Shown here: one piece after another, positions 1 to 5,481 of the stretch
Layout: every line of letters begins with the position of its first letter
Position numbering within the stretch: the first letter of the stretch is position 1
From: Chloroflexota bacterium
Lineage (GTDB): Bacteria > Chloroflexota > Limnocylindria > P2-11E
Assembly (NCBI GenBank): GCA_016875665.1
Contig: VGPA01000100.1
Span: forward strand, 1 to 5,508
Direction of reading: 5' to 3'
Length of the DNA: 5,508 bases
Translations under genes and position numbers: made by a program
Notes under the pieces: generated by a model
The model's database searches: none
Seen by the model: only the letters and a program-made list of their open reading frames with translations
What the model was told of the DNA's origin: nothing

Positions 1-1105
1 GCGCCTCCGCCACGTCGGCGCGCACGCCGGCGACGGCGGCCGCGTATTCGCTCACGGCGCGGCTGCGGTTGTAGTCGCCGTACGCCGCTGTTCCGAGCGC
101 GAGCGAGCCGGCGATGAGCAGCACCGCCGCGACGCTCGCCGCCTGCCGCCGTTGCTCCGAGCGCTTCCGCGCCAGCTCGGGTGACCGCGGCAGCGCGGTC
201 GCGCGGCGCGGCAGCAGCTCGAGCACCGTGGCCGCGATGCTGCGCGCCGCATCGACGACCCGGGCCACGGCGCGCTCGGCGAACGCACCCACCGCCGGAA
301 GCCGTGAGGCGACCGACTCCAGGCGCATCCTGATCGTTTCCGCCACCACGACCTCGGCGGGTGTCTGGGTCACCTCGGGCGTCGGTATGACGCGAGTCGT
401 GCCGGCGGACGCCGCGGCGACCTCGATGAACATCGCCGTGGCGCTTCCGGACACATGGTCCGCCACGGCGCGATTGCGCACGTGCTCGGCGGCGGCGGCC
501 GGATGAAGCGTGATCGCGGCCTTCTTGAGCTCCTCCGCGCCGATCCCGTCGACGAGGGCGCCGGACGACACGATCACCGTGTCGCCGTGCTCGACCGTCT
601 GTCGCCACACGGCCGGCAGCAGGTCGGGCTCCACGCCGAGCGACGCCGCGCGGCGCGTCGTGGTGCGATGCACGAAGTCGGCGAGATCGTCGGGTTCGTC
701 GCCGGGAAGGAACAGCCGCGCGCGACGCACGAGGAACACCTGCGCAGCGCCCACGCGCACCGCGTAGAGCGCGTTGTTCACGATCGCGACGGCCGCCAGG
801 TGGAGCGTCACCCTGCCGCGCAGCTCGCGAAGGCGCTGGGCAGCGCGGCGGTCGGCCTGCCGCGCGGCGCGCCGCACTGAGATCTCGACCCCGGCCGAGA
901 GGTCCTCGTAGTACTGGTGGCGGACCGTGTCCGCGACCTCCTTCGCGAGCCCGCCCGCGGACTCGATCGACGGCTGGACCTCGCACAGCACGTAGAGACG
1001 GCCTTTGGTGCGCAGTATCGCGCCGGTCTCCGGCTCGACGGCGAGGATCGCGTCCGGTGCGGTGGCGGGACTGGCGCCCACGCGCACGCCGAACGAGAAC
1101 GTCAT
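1..1105 (-). CDS. PP2C-fold pseudophosphatase-like membrane protein (3' end missing)
   Basis: Reading leftward from the ATG at 1105-1103 gives 368 codons with no stop before the window edge, so the C-terminus is missing. Residues about 15-230 follow the order of PP2C (PPM) motifs: GRLYVLCEVQPSIESAGGLA (36-54) sits where 'lyvvaDGMGGhaaG' is expected, LYAVRVGAAQVFLVRR (113-128) where 'lyvanVGDSrvyl.r' is expected, DTVIVSSGALVDGI (175-188) for 'D.lll.SDGl.d.v', and SGSATAMFIEV (219-229) for 'gDNiTvivv'. In each motif the metal-binding Asp is replaced (DG to EV, GDS to GAA, SDG to SSG, DN to GS), so catalysis is unlikely. A basic stretch (RKRSEQRRQ, 313-321) precedes one hydrophobic helix (about 322-343), predicting an N-in membrane anchor, then an Ala-rich, probably helical segment that runs off the edge. 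The ATGA overlap with dciA supports the start and translational coupling. The PP2C reading is by eye. Function is unknown; a scaffold, sensor or binding role is inference. Confidence 0.75.
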   Translation of the reverse strand, partial: MTFSFGVRVGASPATAPDAILAVEPETGAILRTKGRLYVLCEVQPSIESAGGLAKEVADTVRHQYYEDLSAGVEISVRRAARQADRRAAQRLRELRGRVTLHLAAVAIVNNALYAVRVGAAQVFLVRRARLFLPGDEPDDLADFVHRTTTRRAASLGVEPDLLPAVWRQTVEHGDTVIVSSGALVDGIGAEELKKAAITLHPAAAAEHVRNRAVADHVSGSATAMFIEVAAASAGTTRVIPTPEVTQTPAEVVVAETIRMRLESVASRLPAVGAFAERAVARVVDAARSIAATVLELLPRRATALPRSPELARKRSEQRRQAASVAAVLLIAGSLALGTAAYGDYNRSRAVSEYAAAVAGVRADVAEA

Positions 1106-1401
1106 GGGTGTGCGCCCGGCGCGCAGCGGAGGCGGCGCACGCCGCTCGAGGGCGCGGCCGCGATGAGCGCGGCGATGAGGGCCCCTTCACGCAGCCGCAC
1201 CTCGGCGGCGTGGGACGAGGTGGGCACGAGGAGGACGAGGGTGTCGCCGTCCACGCGCAGCGCGCGAACGTGCGCCCCTTCGGCGCCCAAGGTCGCGGTC
1301 GCGACGGCGGGCCACGCGTCGACCGCCTGCACGCGGGACACGCCGCTCTCGAGGCCAAGGGTGCGGAGCGCGCGGCCGAGGGCGCCGGCGATGGGCTTCA
1401 T
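1102..1401 (-). CDS. dciA: DciA-like (DUF721) putative helicase loader/operator
   Basis: This 99-residue protein matches the DUF721 pattern: an N-terminal helical part (residues 1-33, including VQAVDAWPAVA), then the core VDGDTLVLLVPTSSHAAEVR (50-69), corresponding to the family's 'dg.L.v.v.ss.WaqeL', and a closing helix REGALIAALI. The Trp usual after the 'ss' turn is His here. DciA is the ancestral bacterial partner that helps load the replicative helicase DnaB in lineages without DnaC or DnaI. The position directly after recF is the same as for the DUF721 gene of actinobacteria (for example Mycobacterium tuberculosis Rv0004), which supports the call. The start ATG (1401-1399) overlaps the recF stop as ATGA, and the stop overlaps the next gene's start the same way. 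The protein is short, close to a bare domain without the extra tails many homologues carry. Family assignment is fairly sure; the helicase-loading role here is inferred from the family. Confidence 0.8.
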   Translation of the reverse strand: MKPIAGALGRALRTLGLESGVSRVQAVDAWPAVATATLGAEGAHVRALRVDGDTLVLLVPTSSHAAEVRLREGALIAALIAAAPSSGVRRLRCAPGAHP

Positions 1402-2525
1402 GCGACCCGCCCGGGCATGACCTCGCGAACCGCGGCGTCGCGCAGCAGGCGCGGGGGGATGCCGGCGGCGAAGGCGGCGGTCACCAGCACCTGCGCATCA
1501 TTGGGGAGCGCCTCCACCAGCGCATCGCGCCGGCGCGGATCGAGCTCCGAGAGCACGTCGTCAAGGAGGAAGACCGGCAGCTCGCCGGACCGATGGCGGA
1601 TCCACGCCGCCTCGGCGAGCTTCAGCGCGAGGACCGCGCTCCGGTGCTCGCCGCGCGAGGCGAAGCTCCCGAGCTCGCGGCCCTCGGCCCGCACGGCGAG
1701 ATCCTCGCGGTGCGGGCCAATGAGCGTCGTCGCCTGCCACACCTCGCGCTCACCCTTCTCCACCACAAGACGCTCGTACTCCGCGGCGCGCTCCGCCGCG
1801 GAGCCCGCGTCGGTTTGCGCGGCGTACGCGATGTCGAGCGGAAGGTCCTTCGTGAAGCGGCGGCTGGCCTCCTGGAACGCCTCCCGCAGCTCGTCGACTG
1901 TCCGCGCCCGACGCTCGGCGATGCTGCCGGCGAGGCGGCAGAGCGCCTCGTTCCAGAACGCGAGCTCTCCAGATCGGGCGGTTTCGGCGGCGGGGCCGCC
2001 TTCCTCGCGCAAGGTGCGCAGGAGCGCGTTGCGGTGCTCGAGGACACGCTGGTATTCGCGTGTCTCAGCCCTGTGGCGGCGGTCCACCTGATTGACCATG
2101 GCGTCGAGATAGCGGCGCCGTGCGCCGGGTGCTTCGCCGAGGAGTTGCACTTCCTCTGGGAAGAAGGCCACGACGACGGCCTCTCCGACCACGTCATCCG
2201 CCCGCTTGCCCGCTCCGTCGAGGAGCCATCGCCGGCCGCGACGGCGTCCCGGCGAGGAGCCGATGAGGACGACTTCCACGCGCCGTTCCGCTTCCGCCCG
2301 CGCCACGAGCGCCTGGATGTGAGCGACCGATGCACCCCAACGCAGCATGTCGGCGTCACCGTTCGCGCGCATCGACTCGCCGCGTGAGAGCAGGTGTACC
2401 GCTTCCAAGATGTTGGTCTTGCCCGCGCCGTTGGCACCGACGAACGCGGTAACGCCCGCTGTGAGCGTCAGGTTCGTGTGGGTATAGCTGCGGAAATCCT
2501 CCAGCGAGATCTCACGCAGGCGCAC
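1398..2525 (-). CDS. recF: DNA replication and repair protein RecF
   Basis: RecF is an SMC/ABC-type ATPase that recognises gapped DNA and, with RecO and RecR, loads RecA during post-replication repair and at stalled forks. At 375 residues it has normal family length. Visible motifs: N-terminal LREISLEDFRSY (3-14), Walker A GANGAGKTNILEAVHLL (30-46), the RecF segment FFPEEVQLLGEAPGARRRYLD (121-141), TTLIGPHREDL (266-276), ABC signature region SRGEHRSAVLALKLAE (290-305; SQGQQR in many relatives) and Walker B with D-loop VFLLDDVLSELDPRR (318-332; acidic pair D322/D323). Translation starts at GTG (2525-2523), which places the conserved LR.I.L..FR at the usual distance. A purine-rich AGGCGGGGG lies 5 nt upstream, and dnaN ends only 15 bp before the start, so dnaN and recF are probably cotranscribed. 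The stop overlaps the dciA start by ATGA. No lesion or missing core motif is seen. Confidence 0.96.
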   Translation of the reverse strand: MRLREISLEDFRSYTHTNLTLTAGVTAFVGANGAGKTNILEAVHLLSRGESMRANGDADMLRWGASVAHIQALVARAEAERRVEVVLIGSSPGRRRGRRWLLDGAGKRADDVVGEAVVVAFFPEEVQLLGEAPGARRRYLDAMVNQVDRRHRAETREYQRVLEHRNALLRTLREEGGPAAETARSGELAFWNEALCRLAGSIAERRARTVDELREAFQEASRRFTKDLPLDIAYAAQTDAGSAAERAAEYERLVVEKGEREVWQATTLIGPHREDLAVRAEGRELGSFASRGEHRSAVLALKLAEAAWIRHRSGELPVFLLDDVLSELDPRRRDALVEALPNDAQVLVTAAFAAGIPPRLLRDAAVREVMPGRVA

Positions 2526-2530
2526 GGGTG

Positions 2531-2539
2531 CCCCCGCCT
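2531..2539 (-). promoter_or_regulatory. recF ribosome binding site
   Basis: On the minus strand AGGCGGGGG ends 5 nt before the recF GTG start and lies wholly within the 15-bp dnaN-recF gap. It supports the GTG as the start, as no ATG is available near the conserved N-terminus. The match to the anti-Shine-Dalgarno sequence is only partial. Confidence 0.45.
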
Positions 2540-2540
2540 G

Positions 2541-3668
2541 TCAGGTCGGGATGCGCAGAGGCATGACCACGTGGAGATACGCCTCCTCGTCGCCGACAAT
2601 CTTGATCACGCCTGGGGCGAGCGGCCCACCCATCTCGAGCTTGATCTCGTTCACGTTCAGGCGGTCGAGCACCTCGCTGACGAACCGCGAGTTGAACGCG
2701 ATGGCGGTCGCGTCGCCGGTAACGGTCGCCTCCACGCGCCCTGTGTTGTCGCCCACCTCCGCCGCGTTCGCGGTGATCGTGAGCGGGTGGTCCGCCTTTG
2801 GGTCGACTTGGAAGCGCACGATGTTCGCCGCGTCGCGTGCGAAGAGGCCGGCGAGGCGGGTGGCGGTAAGGAGCTCCTCGCGGCGGAGCACCACGGTGGT
2901 CGTCGGTTTGCCGGGGATCACCTGTCTGTAATTCACGTAGGTACCTTCGATCACACGGGAGACGAGGTCTGTCTCGTCGGTGTGGAAGATCACCTGGCTG
3001 CCGCTGGGGAGCACGGCGATCTCGACCGGGTCATCGGTGTCGGAGAGGACACGCTCGACCTCAAAGAGGCTCTTCGCCGGGATGATCACCTCGATCGCGG
3101 GTTCAACTTTCTTGAGCAGCATGCCTTTGCGCACGGAAAGGCGGTACGGGTCGGCCGCGGCGAGCGTGACCGTGGTGCCCTGGAACGAGGTGAGGCAGCC
3201 GGTGAGGATCGGGCGACTGTCGTCCGAGGAGGCGACAAATGCGACTTCGCGCACCATCCTGCGCAGCGTCGACTGCGCCATGCTCGTCGTCGGCTTCTCG
3301 GGTACCGCCGGGATGAGGGGGAATTCTTCGGCGTCGAGCCCTTTGATGTTCGCTTCGTACGCGCCGCTTTTGAGGTGGAGTGTCTTGGTGCGTACGTTCA
3401 GCGACATCTCGATCTGTCCGGGTGGGATCGAGTTCACGAAGTCGGTGAAGAGCTTCGCTGGTACCGTGATCGCCCCGTCGTCATCGACTTTGGCGGGAAC
3501 CCAGTGGTTGACGCCGATCTCGAGGTTTGTCGCCGTGAGCTTCAGGCGCCCGGCGTCGGTCCTAATGAGCACGTTGCTGAGGATGGGTAGCGTGCCTCGG
3601 GCTGACACGCCTCGACCAACCACCTGAAGGCCCCGCGTGAGGTTCTCTTGGAGACAAGTGACCTTCAA
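2541..3668 (-). CDS. dnaN: DNA polymerase III subunit beta (sliding clamp)
   Basis: DnaN forms the ring-shaped homodimer that tethers DNA polymerase III and other partners to DNA. The 375-residue length fits the three-domain fold. Family landmarks in order: MKVTCLQENLTRGL (1-14), GTLPILSNVLI (25-35), YEANIKGLDAEEFPLIP (104-120), SSDDSRPILTGCL (147-159), ADPYRLSVRKG (172-182), SRVIEGTYVNYRQVIP (237-252), FNSRFVSEVLDRL (325-337) and the C-terminal YLHVVMPLRIPT (364-375), whose MPLR matches the clamp's partner-binding pocket edge. The start is TTG at 3668-3666: the beta-clamp N-terminus begins exactly there, and an in-frame TAA lies upstream with no ATG or GTG between. A GGAAGGA sits 13 nt upstream, a long spacing. 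It is separated from dnaA by the probable origin and leads closely into recF. It appears intact, with nothing degenerate. Confidence 0.97.
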   Translation of the reverse strand: MKVTCLQENLTRGLQVVGRGVSARGTLPILSNVLIRTDAGRLKLTATNLEIGVNHWVPAKVDDDGAITVPAKLFTDFVNSIPPGQIEMSLNVRTKTLHLKSGAYEANIKGLDAEEFPLIPAVPEKPTTSMAQSTLRRMVREVAFVASSDDSRPILTGCLTSFQGTTVTLAAADPYRLSVRKGMLLKKVEPAIEVIIPAKSLFEVERVLSDTDDPVEIAVLPSGSQVIFHTDETDLVSRVIEGTYVNYRQVIPGKPTTTVVLRREELLTATRLAGLFARDAANIVRFQVDPKADHPLTITANAAEVGDNTGRVEATVTGDATAIAFNSRFVSEVLDRLNVNEIKLEMGGPLAPGVIKIVGDEEAYLHVVMPLRIPT

Positions 3669-3681
3669 AGCGTGTGGTCCG

Positions 3682-3688
3682 TCCTTCC
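3682..3688 (-). promoter_or_regulatory. dnaN ribosome binding site
   Basis: GGAAGGA on the minus strand is the best Shine-Dalgarno match before the TTG start of dnaN, but 13 nt separate them instead of the usual 5-9. With the TTG initiator this suggests modest translation or a structure that shortens the gap. No alternative start exists between the site and the gene. Confidence 0.45.
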
Positions 3689-3712
3689 CGTCAAAGAATT
3701 AGTCGAATCAGC

Positions 3713-3724
3713 ACTACCCGTAGT
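3713..3724. repeat. Short palindrome upstream of dnaN
   Basis: ACTAC-CC-GTAGT is an interrupted palindrome with 5-bp arms, located about 45 bp before the dnaN start and adjoining the CTA/TAG triplet run next to the weak DnaA box. It might be an operator-like site or part of an origin element. It is short enough to be chance. Confidence 0.25.
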
Positions 3725-3729
3725 AGTCG

Positions 3730-3738
3730 TGTGGACTA
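3730..3738 (-). promoter_or_regulatory. Weak, opposite-facing DnaA box candidate
   Basis: On the minus strand the 9-mer TAGTCCACA differs from TTATCCACA at two positions (2 and 3) and keeps the TCCACA core. It faces the opposite way from the main array across the AT-rich segment. It is immediately followed on the minus strand by CGACTACTAC, a short run of CTA triplets. It may be chance, since two-mismatch boxes are common. Confidence 0.3.
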
Positions 3739-3784
3739 TGCGGGTTTCCGGTCGCGTTCGCAGAAATAGCCGCCCCACCATGTT

Positions 3785-3814
3785 GGCGGTCCGTGGATGT
3801 CGGCGTGGACCGCC
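3785..3814. repeat. GC-rich inverted repeat in the origin region
   Basis: Perfect 8-bp arms GGCGGTCC (3785-3792) and GGACCGCC (3807-3814) flank a 14-base loop. No T-run follows on either strand, so it is not a typical intrinsic terminator. A CGTGGA occurs twice, at 3792-3797 and 3804-3809, partly within the arms, 12 bp apart; its complement TCCACG resembles the core of a DnaA box in the opposite orientation to the main array. It could form a hairpin in the dnaN leader RNA or serve as a protein-binding site. Confidence 0.55.
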
Positions 3815-3840
3815 GTAGACCAAATGGCGCGATTGTCTCC

Positions 3841-3880
3841 AAATACATCAAATATCCTAAAAATAACTAAATCAAATTGT
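3841..3880. other. AT-rich candidate DNA unwinding element
   Basis: Hand counting gives only 7 G or C in these 40 bases, against GC-rich surroundings on both sides. It ends 6 bp before the first DnaA box, the usual relation between an unwinding element and the DnaA array. The minus strand here is rich in T runs. It could also hold the promoter of dnaN, but no good -35/-10 pair was found. Confidence 0.7.
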
Positions 3881-3886
3881 TGAGCC

Positions 3887-3936
3887 TCATCCACAAACTT
3901 CAAGCCTTATCCACACAAACGGGACGCTTTTCCACA
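3887..3936 (+). promoter_or_regulatory. Array of three phased DnaA boxes
   Basis: Three 9-mers lie in the same orientation on the plus strand: TCATCCACA (3887-3895, one mismatch to TTATCCACA), TTATCCACA (3907-3915, perfect) and TTTTCCACA (3928-3936, one mismatch). Start-to-start spacings are 20 and 21 bp, about two helical turns, so bound DnaA monomers would lie on one face of the helix. The array lies between the AT-rich stretch and the dnaA stop codon, with 15 bp left before the stop. The perfect central box is expected to be strongest. Besides initiation, binding here could influence readthrough from dnaA into dnaN. Confidence 0.85.
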
Positions 3937-3951
3937 CGAGCGACCCCGAAC

Positions 3952-5337
3952 TCAGTCCTGGTAGAGGAGTTCCCGGATCTGACTCACCTCGCGGCGGAAG
4001 TCATCGTTTTCGGCGAGCTCGCGCTCGATCTTGTCGCAGCCATGGAGGACGGTGGAGTGGTCGCGGCCGCCGAGTGCCGCGCCGATGCGGAGCAGCGGCG
4101 CCTCGGTCTCCTCACGCATGAGGTACATCGCGATCTGCCGCGGGAGCACGATCTGGCGATCGCGCGCCTTGCCGCGGAGCTGATCCGCAGGCAGGTTGTA
4201 GTAGCGAGCCACCGTCTCGACGATCCGCTCGGTCGAGATCGACTGGCGCCGCGGGTTGTAGAGGATGTTCTGGAGCATGTCTTGAGCGAGTTGGATGGTG
4301 ACCGGCTGCGCGTTGAGCGTGGCGTACGCGACGATGCGCGTGAGCGCCCCCTCAAGTTCCCGGATGTTCGACGCGATGCGCTGCGCCAAGAAGTCCGCCA
4401 CCTGGGGCGGGACGGCGACGCTCTGACCTTCAGCCTTGGCCCGGAGGATCGCGATCCGTGTCTCCAGGTCAGGCACGGAGATGTCGGCGATGAGCCCCCA
4501 TTCGAAGCGGGAGCGGAGCCGGTCCTCGAGTTGCGGGATCGCCTTCGGTGGACGGTCGCTGGAAAGGACGATCTGTTTACCCTCTTCATGAATGGCGTTG
4601 AAGGTGTGGAAGAACTCCTCCTGCGTCCCTTCTTTGCCGGCGATGAACTGGATGTCGTCGATCAGTAGGACGTCGATGCGGCGGTACCGTTCGCGGAACT
4701 CCTCCGCCTTCTGGGTGCGGATGGAGTTGATGAACTCGTTCGTGAACTTCTCACTCGTCGCGTAGACGACCCGCTTCTTGGGGTGGCGCGCGATGACCTG
4801 GTGGCCGATCGCGTGCATGAGGTGGGTCTTCCCCAGCCCGCTTCCGCCGTAGAGGAACAGCGGGTTGTAGGAGTGCCCCGGCCGCTCGGCGACCGAGAGC
4901 GCTGCGGCGTGCGCCAAGCGGTTGTTTGAGCCGACGACGAAGGCGGAGAACGTGTAGCGCGCCTGGAGCGCAGTGAGCGCCTCCCGCCTGTTTTCGACCA
5001 ATTGCGCCTGCGCGGGATCCGCCGCCGCCCCGCTCCCCCCACCGGAGCGCACCGACCGGTCCGCGGCCTGCGAGGCCGCGATGGTGACGAAGCGGACGTC
5101 GACGGTGCGACCGACCAGACGCTGGAGGACTTCGCGGACCTGCGTGCGATGCTTGCCTTCGAGCCATTCGCGCGCGAACGCGTTCGGCACGCCGATGCAG
5201 TAGACGTCGTCCTCTTCGGACACGACGTAGGTCTCTTTGAACCAGGTGTCGTACTGGGCACGCGGCATGTCCAGCTGGAGTTGGCCCAGCGCGGCCTGCC
5301 ATAGATGCCTCAAGTTTGTTTGCCGTTCGCCCGCCAA
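3952..5337 (-). CDS. dnaA: Chromosomal replication initiator protein DnaA
   Basis: DnaA is the AAA+ ATPase that binds DnaA boxes, opens the origin and recruits the helicase. From TTG at 5337 the protein is 461 residues, a typical length. Domain I (about 9-85) starts LRHLWQAALGQLQLDM and includes YDTWF; domain II is a short Gly/Ala-rich linker (about 88-115). Domain III shows YTFSAFVVGSNNRLAHAAA (128-146), Walker A GGSGLGKT (164-171), initiator-specific segment TSEKFTNEFINSIR (194-207), Walker B LLIDDIQF (224-231), sensor I LSSDRPP (258-264), the arginine finger in RSRFEWG (275-281) and sensor II NIRELEGAL (324-332). Domain IV carries the DNA-binding signature GGRDHSTVLHGCDKI (423-437). Start choice: an ATG at 5466 is in frame but upstream of the likely promoter and would add 43 unconserved residues. 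GTG 5355 lacks a Shine-Dalgarno, TTG 5337 has GGGGAG 8 nt upstream, and TTG 5313 is possible. Identity is certain; the start is less so. Confidence 0.97.
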   Translation of the reverse strand: MAGERQTNLRHLWQAALGQLQLDMPRAQYDTWFKETYVVSEEDDVYCIGVPNAFAREWLEGKHRTQVREVLQRLVGRTVDVRFVTIAASQAADRSVRSGGGSGAAADPAQAQLVENRREALTALQARYTFSAFVVGSNNRLAHAAALSVAERPGHSYNPLFLYGGSGLGKTHLMHAIGHQVIARHPKKRVVYATSEKFTNEFINSIRTQKAEEFRERYRRIDVLLIDDIQFIAGKEGTQEEFFHTFNAIHEEGKQIVLSSDRPPKAIPQLEDRLRSRFEWGLIADISVPDLETRIAILRAKAEGQSVAVPPQVADFLAQRIASNIRELEGALTRIVAYATLNAQPVTIQLAQDMLQNILYNPRRQSISTERIVETVARYYNLPADQLRGKARDRQIVLPRQIAMYLMREETEAPLLRIGAALGGRDHSTVLHGCDKIERELAENDDFRREVSQIRELLYQD

Positions 5338-5345
5338 GCCCTGTG

Positions 5346-5351
5346 CTCCCC
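5346..5351 (-). promoter_or_regulatory. dnaA ribosome binding site
   Basis: GGGGAG on the minus strand lies 8 nt before TTG at 5337-5335. It is the only good Shine-Dalgarno match near the candidate starts (GTG 5355, TTG 5337, TTG 5313) and so decides the chosen start. Confidence 0.5.
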
Positions 5352-5405
5352 ACACGCGAGTGGTCGTTGGTGGCGCCCTAAGAATTGCCCTTGAAGGCCC
5401 GCGGC

Positions 5406-5435
5406 AATATACCCCTGCGCTCGCGAGCCGGGCAA
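5406..5435 (-). promoter_or_regulatory. Candidate sigma70-type promoter of dnaA
   Basis: On the minus strand TTGCCC (5435-5430) and TATATT (5411-5406) are separated by 18 bp, giving a predicted transcript start near 5399 and a leader of about 60 nt to the chosen TTG start. The -10 element is one mismatch from TATAAT. It stands out in GC-rich DNA and explains why the in-frame ATG at 5466 is unlikely to be translated. Found by eye only. Confidence 0.5.
5419..5428. repeat. Perfect 10-bp palindrome in the dnaA promoter spacer
   Basis: GCTCGCGAGC is self-complementary and lies entirely within the 18-bp spacer between the candidate -35 and -10 elements. A protein bound there would block or reshape the promoter, so an operator is conceivable. 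In GC-rich DNA a 10-bp palindrome can also arise by chance. Confidence 0.3.
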
Positions 5436-5466
5436 GGCGAGTGCGCGCTGCTAGACTTTCTGGCAT

Positions 5467-5481
5467 CGGCCGGAAGGGCCG
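5467..5481. repeat. Small inverted repeat upstream of dnaA
   Basis: CGGCC (5467-5471) and GGCCG (5477-5481) are 5-bp arms around a 5-base loop, upstream of the candidate dnaA promoter. There is no T-run next to it on either strand. It could be the remnant of a terminator or a binding site, but it is short. The rest of 5482-5508 shows nothing firm, and no rpmH start is recognisable here. Confidence 0.25.

Larger units (their letters stand above)
3669..3951. other. oriC: Probable chromosomal replication origin (oriC), dnaA-dnaN intergenic region
   Basis: This 283-bp gap has no credible gene and holds the parts expected of a bacterial origin. Three same-direction DnaA boxes (3887-3936) lie just beyond the dnaA stop, abutting a stretch that is 33/40 A+T (3841-3880) in otherwise GC-rich DNA. 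Further toward dnaN come a GC-rich inverted repeat (3785-3814) and a weaker opposite-facing box (3730-3738). The dnaA-dnaN gap is a well-known origin site, for example in actinobacteria. The region must also carry 5' leader sequence for dnaN-recF-dciA, so DnaA binding could affect that operon. No convincing promoter for dnaN was identified. Origin function is inferred from composition, boxes and gene context; strand asymmetry (GC skew) was not computed. Confidence 0.85.

Noticed and set aside
114..880. Long open frames on the plus strand across the left part
   Set aside because: They are Arg/Ala/Ser-rich shadows of the minus-strand gene in GC-rich DNA, with no recognisable motif; the minus frame shows a consistent PP2C-like pattern and a transmembrane helix.
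2394..3590. Long plus-strand open frame opposite dnaN and the start of recF
   Set aside because: It is antisense to the confidently identified clamp gene and its composition (His, Arg, Asp, Val-rich) is typical of a mirror frame of GC-rich coding DNA.
3673..3681. Additional DnaA box before dnaN (minus-strand CGGACCACA)
   Set aside because: Four mismatches to the consensus; only the CCACA core is shared.
3785..3814. Intrinsic terminator between dnaA and dnaN
   Set aside because: The GC stem is present but no T-run follows it on either strand.
3838..3882. dnaN promoter in the AT-rich stretch (minus-strand TTGATT followed by TTTGAT at 17 bp)
   Set aside because: The -10 match is only 4 of 6 and AT-rich DNA gives such hits easily; the unwinding-element reading explains the composition better.
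5338..5466. 43-residue N-terminal extension of DnaA from an ATG at 5466
   Set aside because: The extra residues resemble no DnaA domain, and the ATG lies upstream of the likely -35/-10 elements and far from the conserved LWQAALGQLQL start of domain I.
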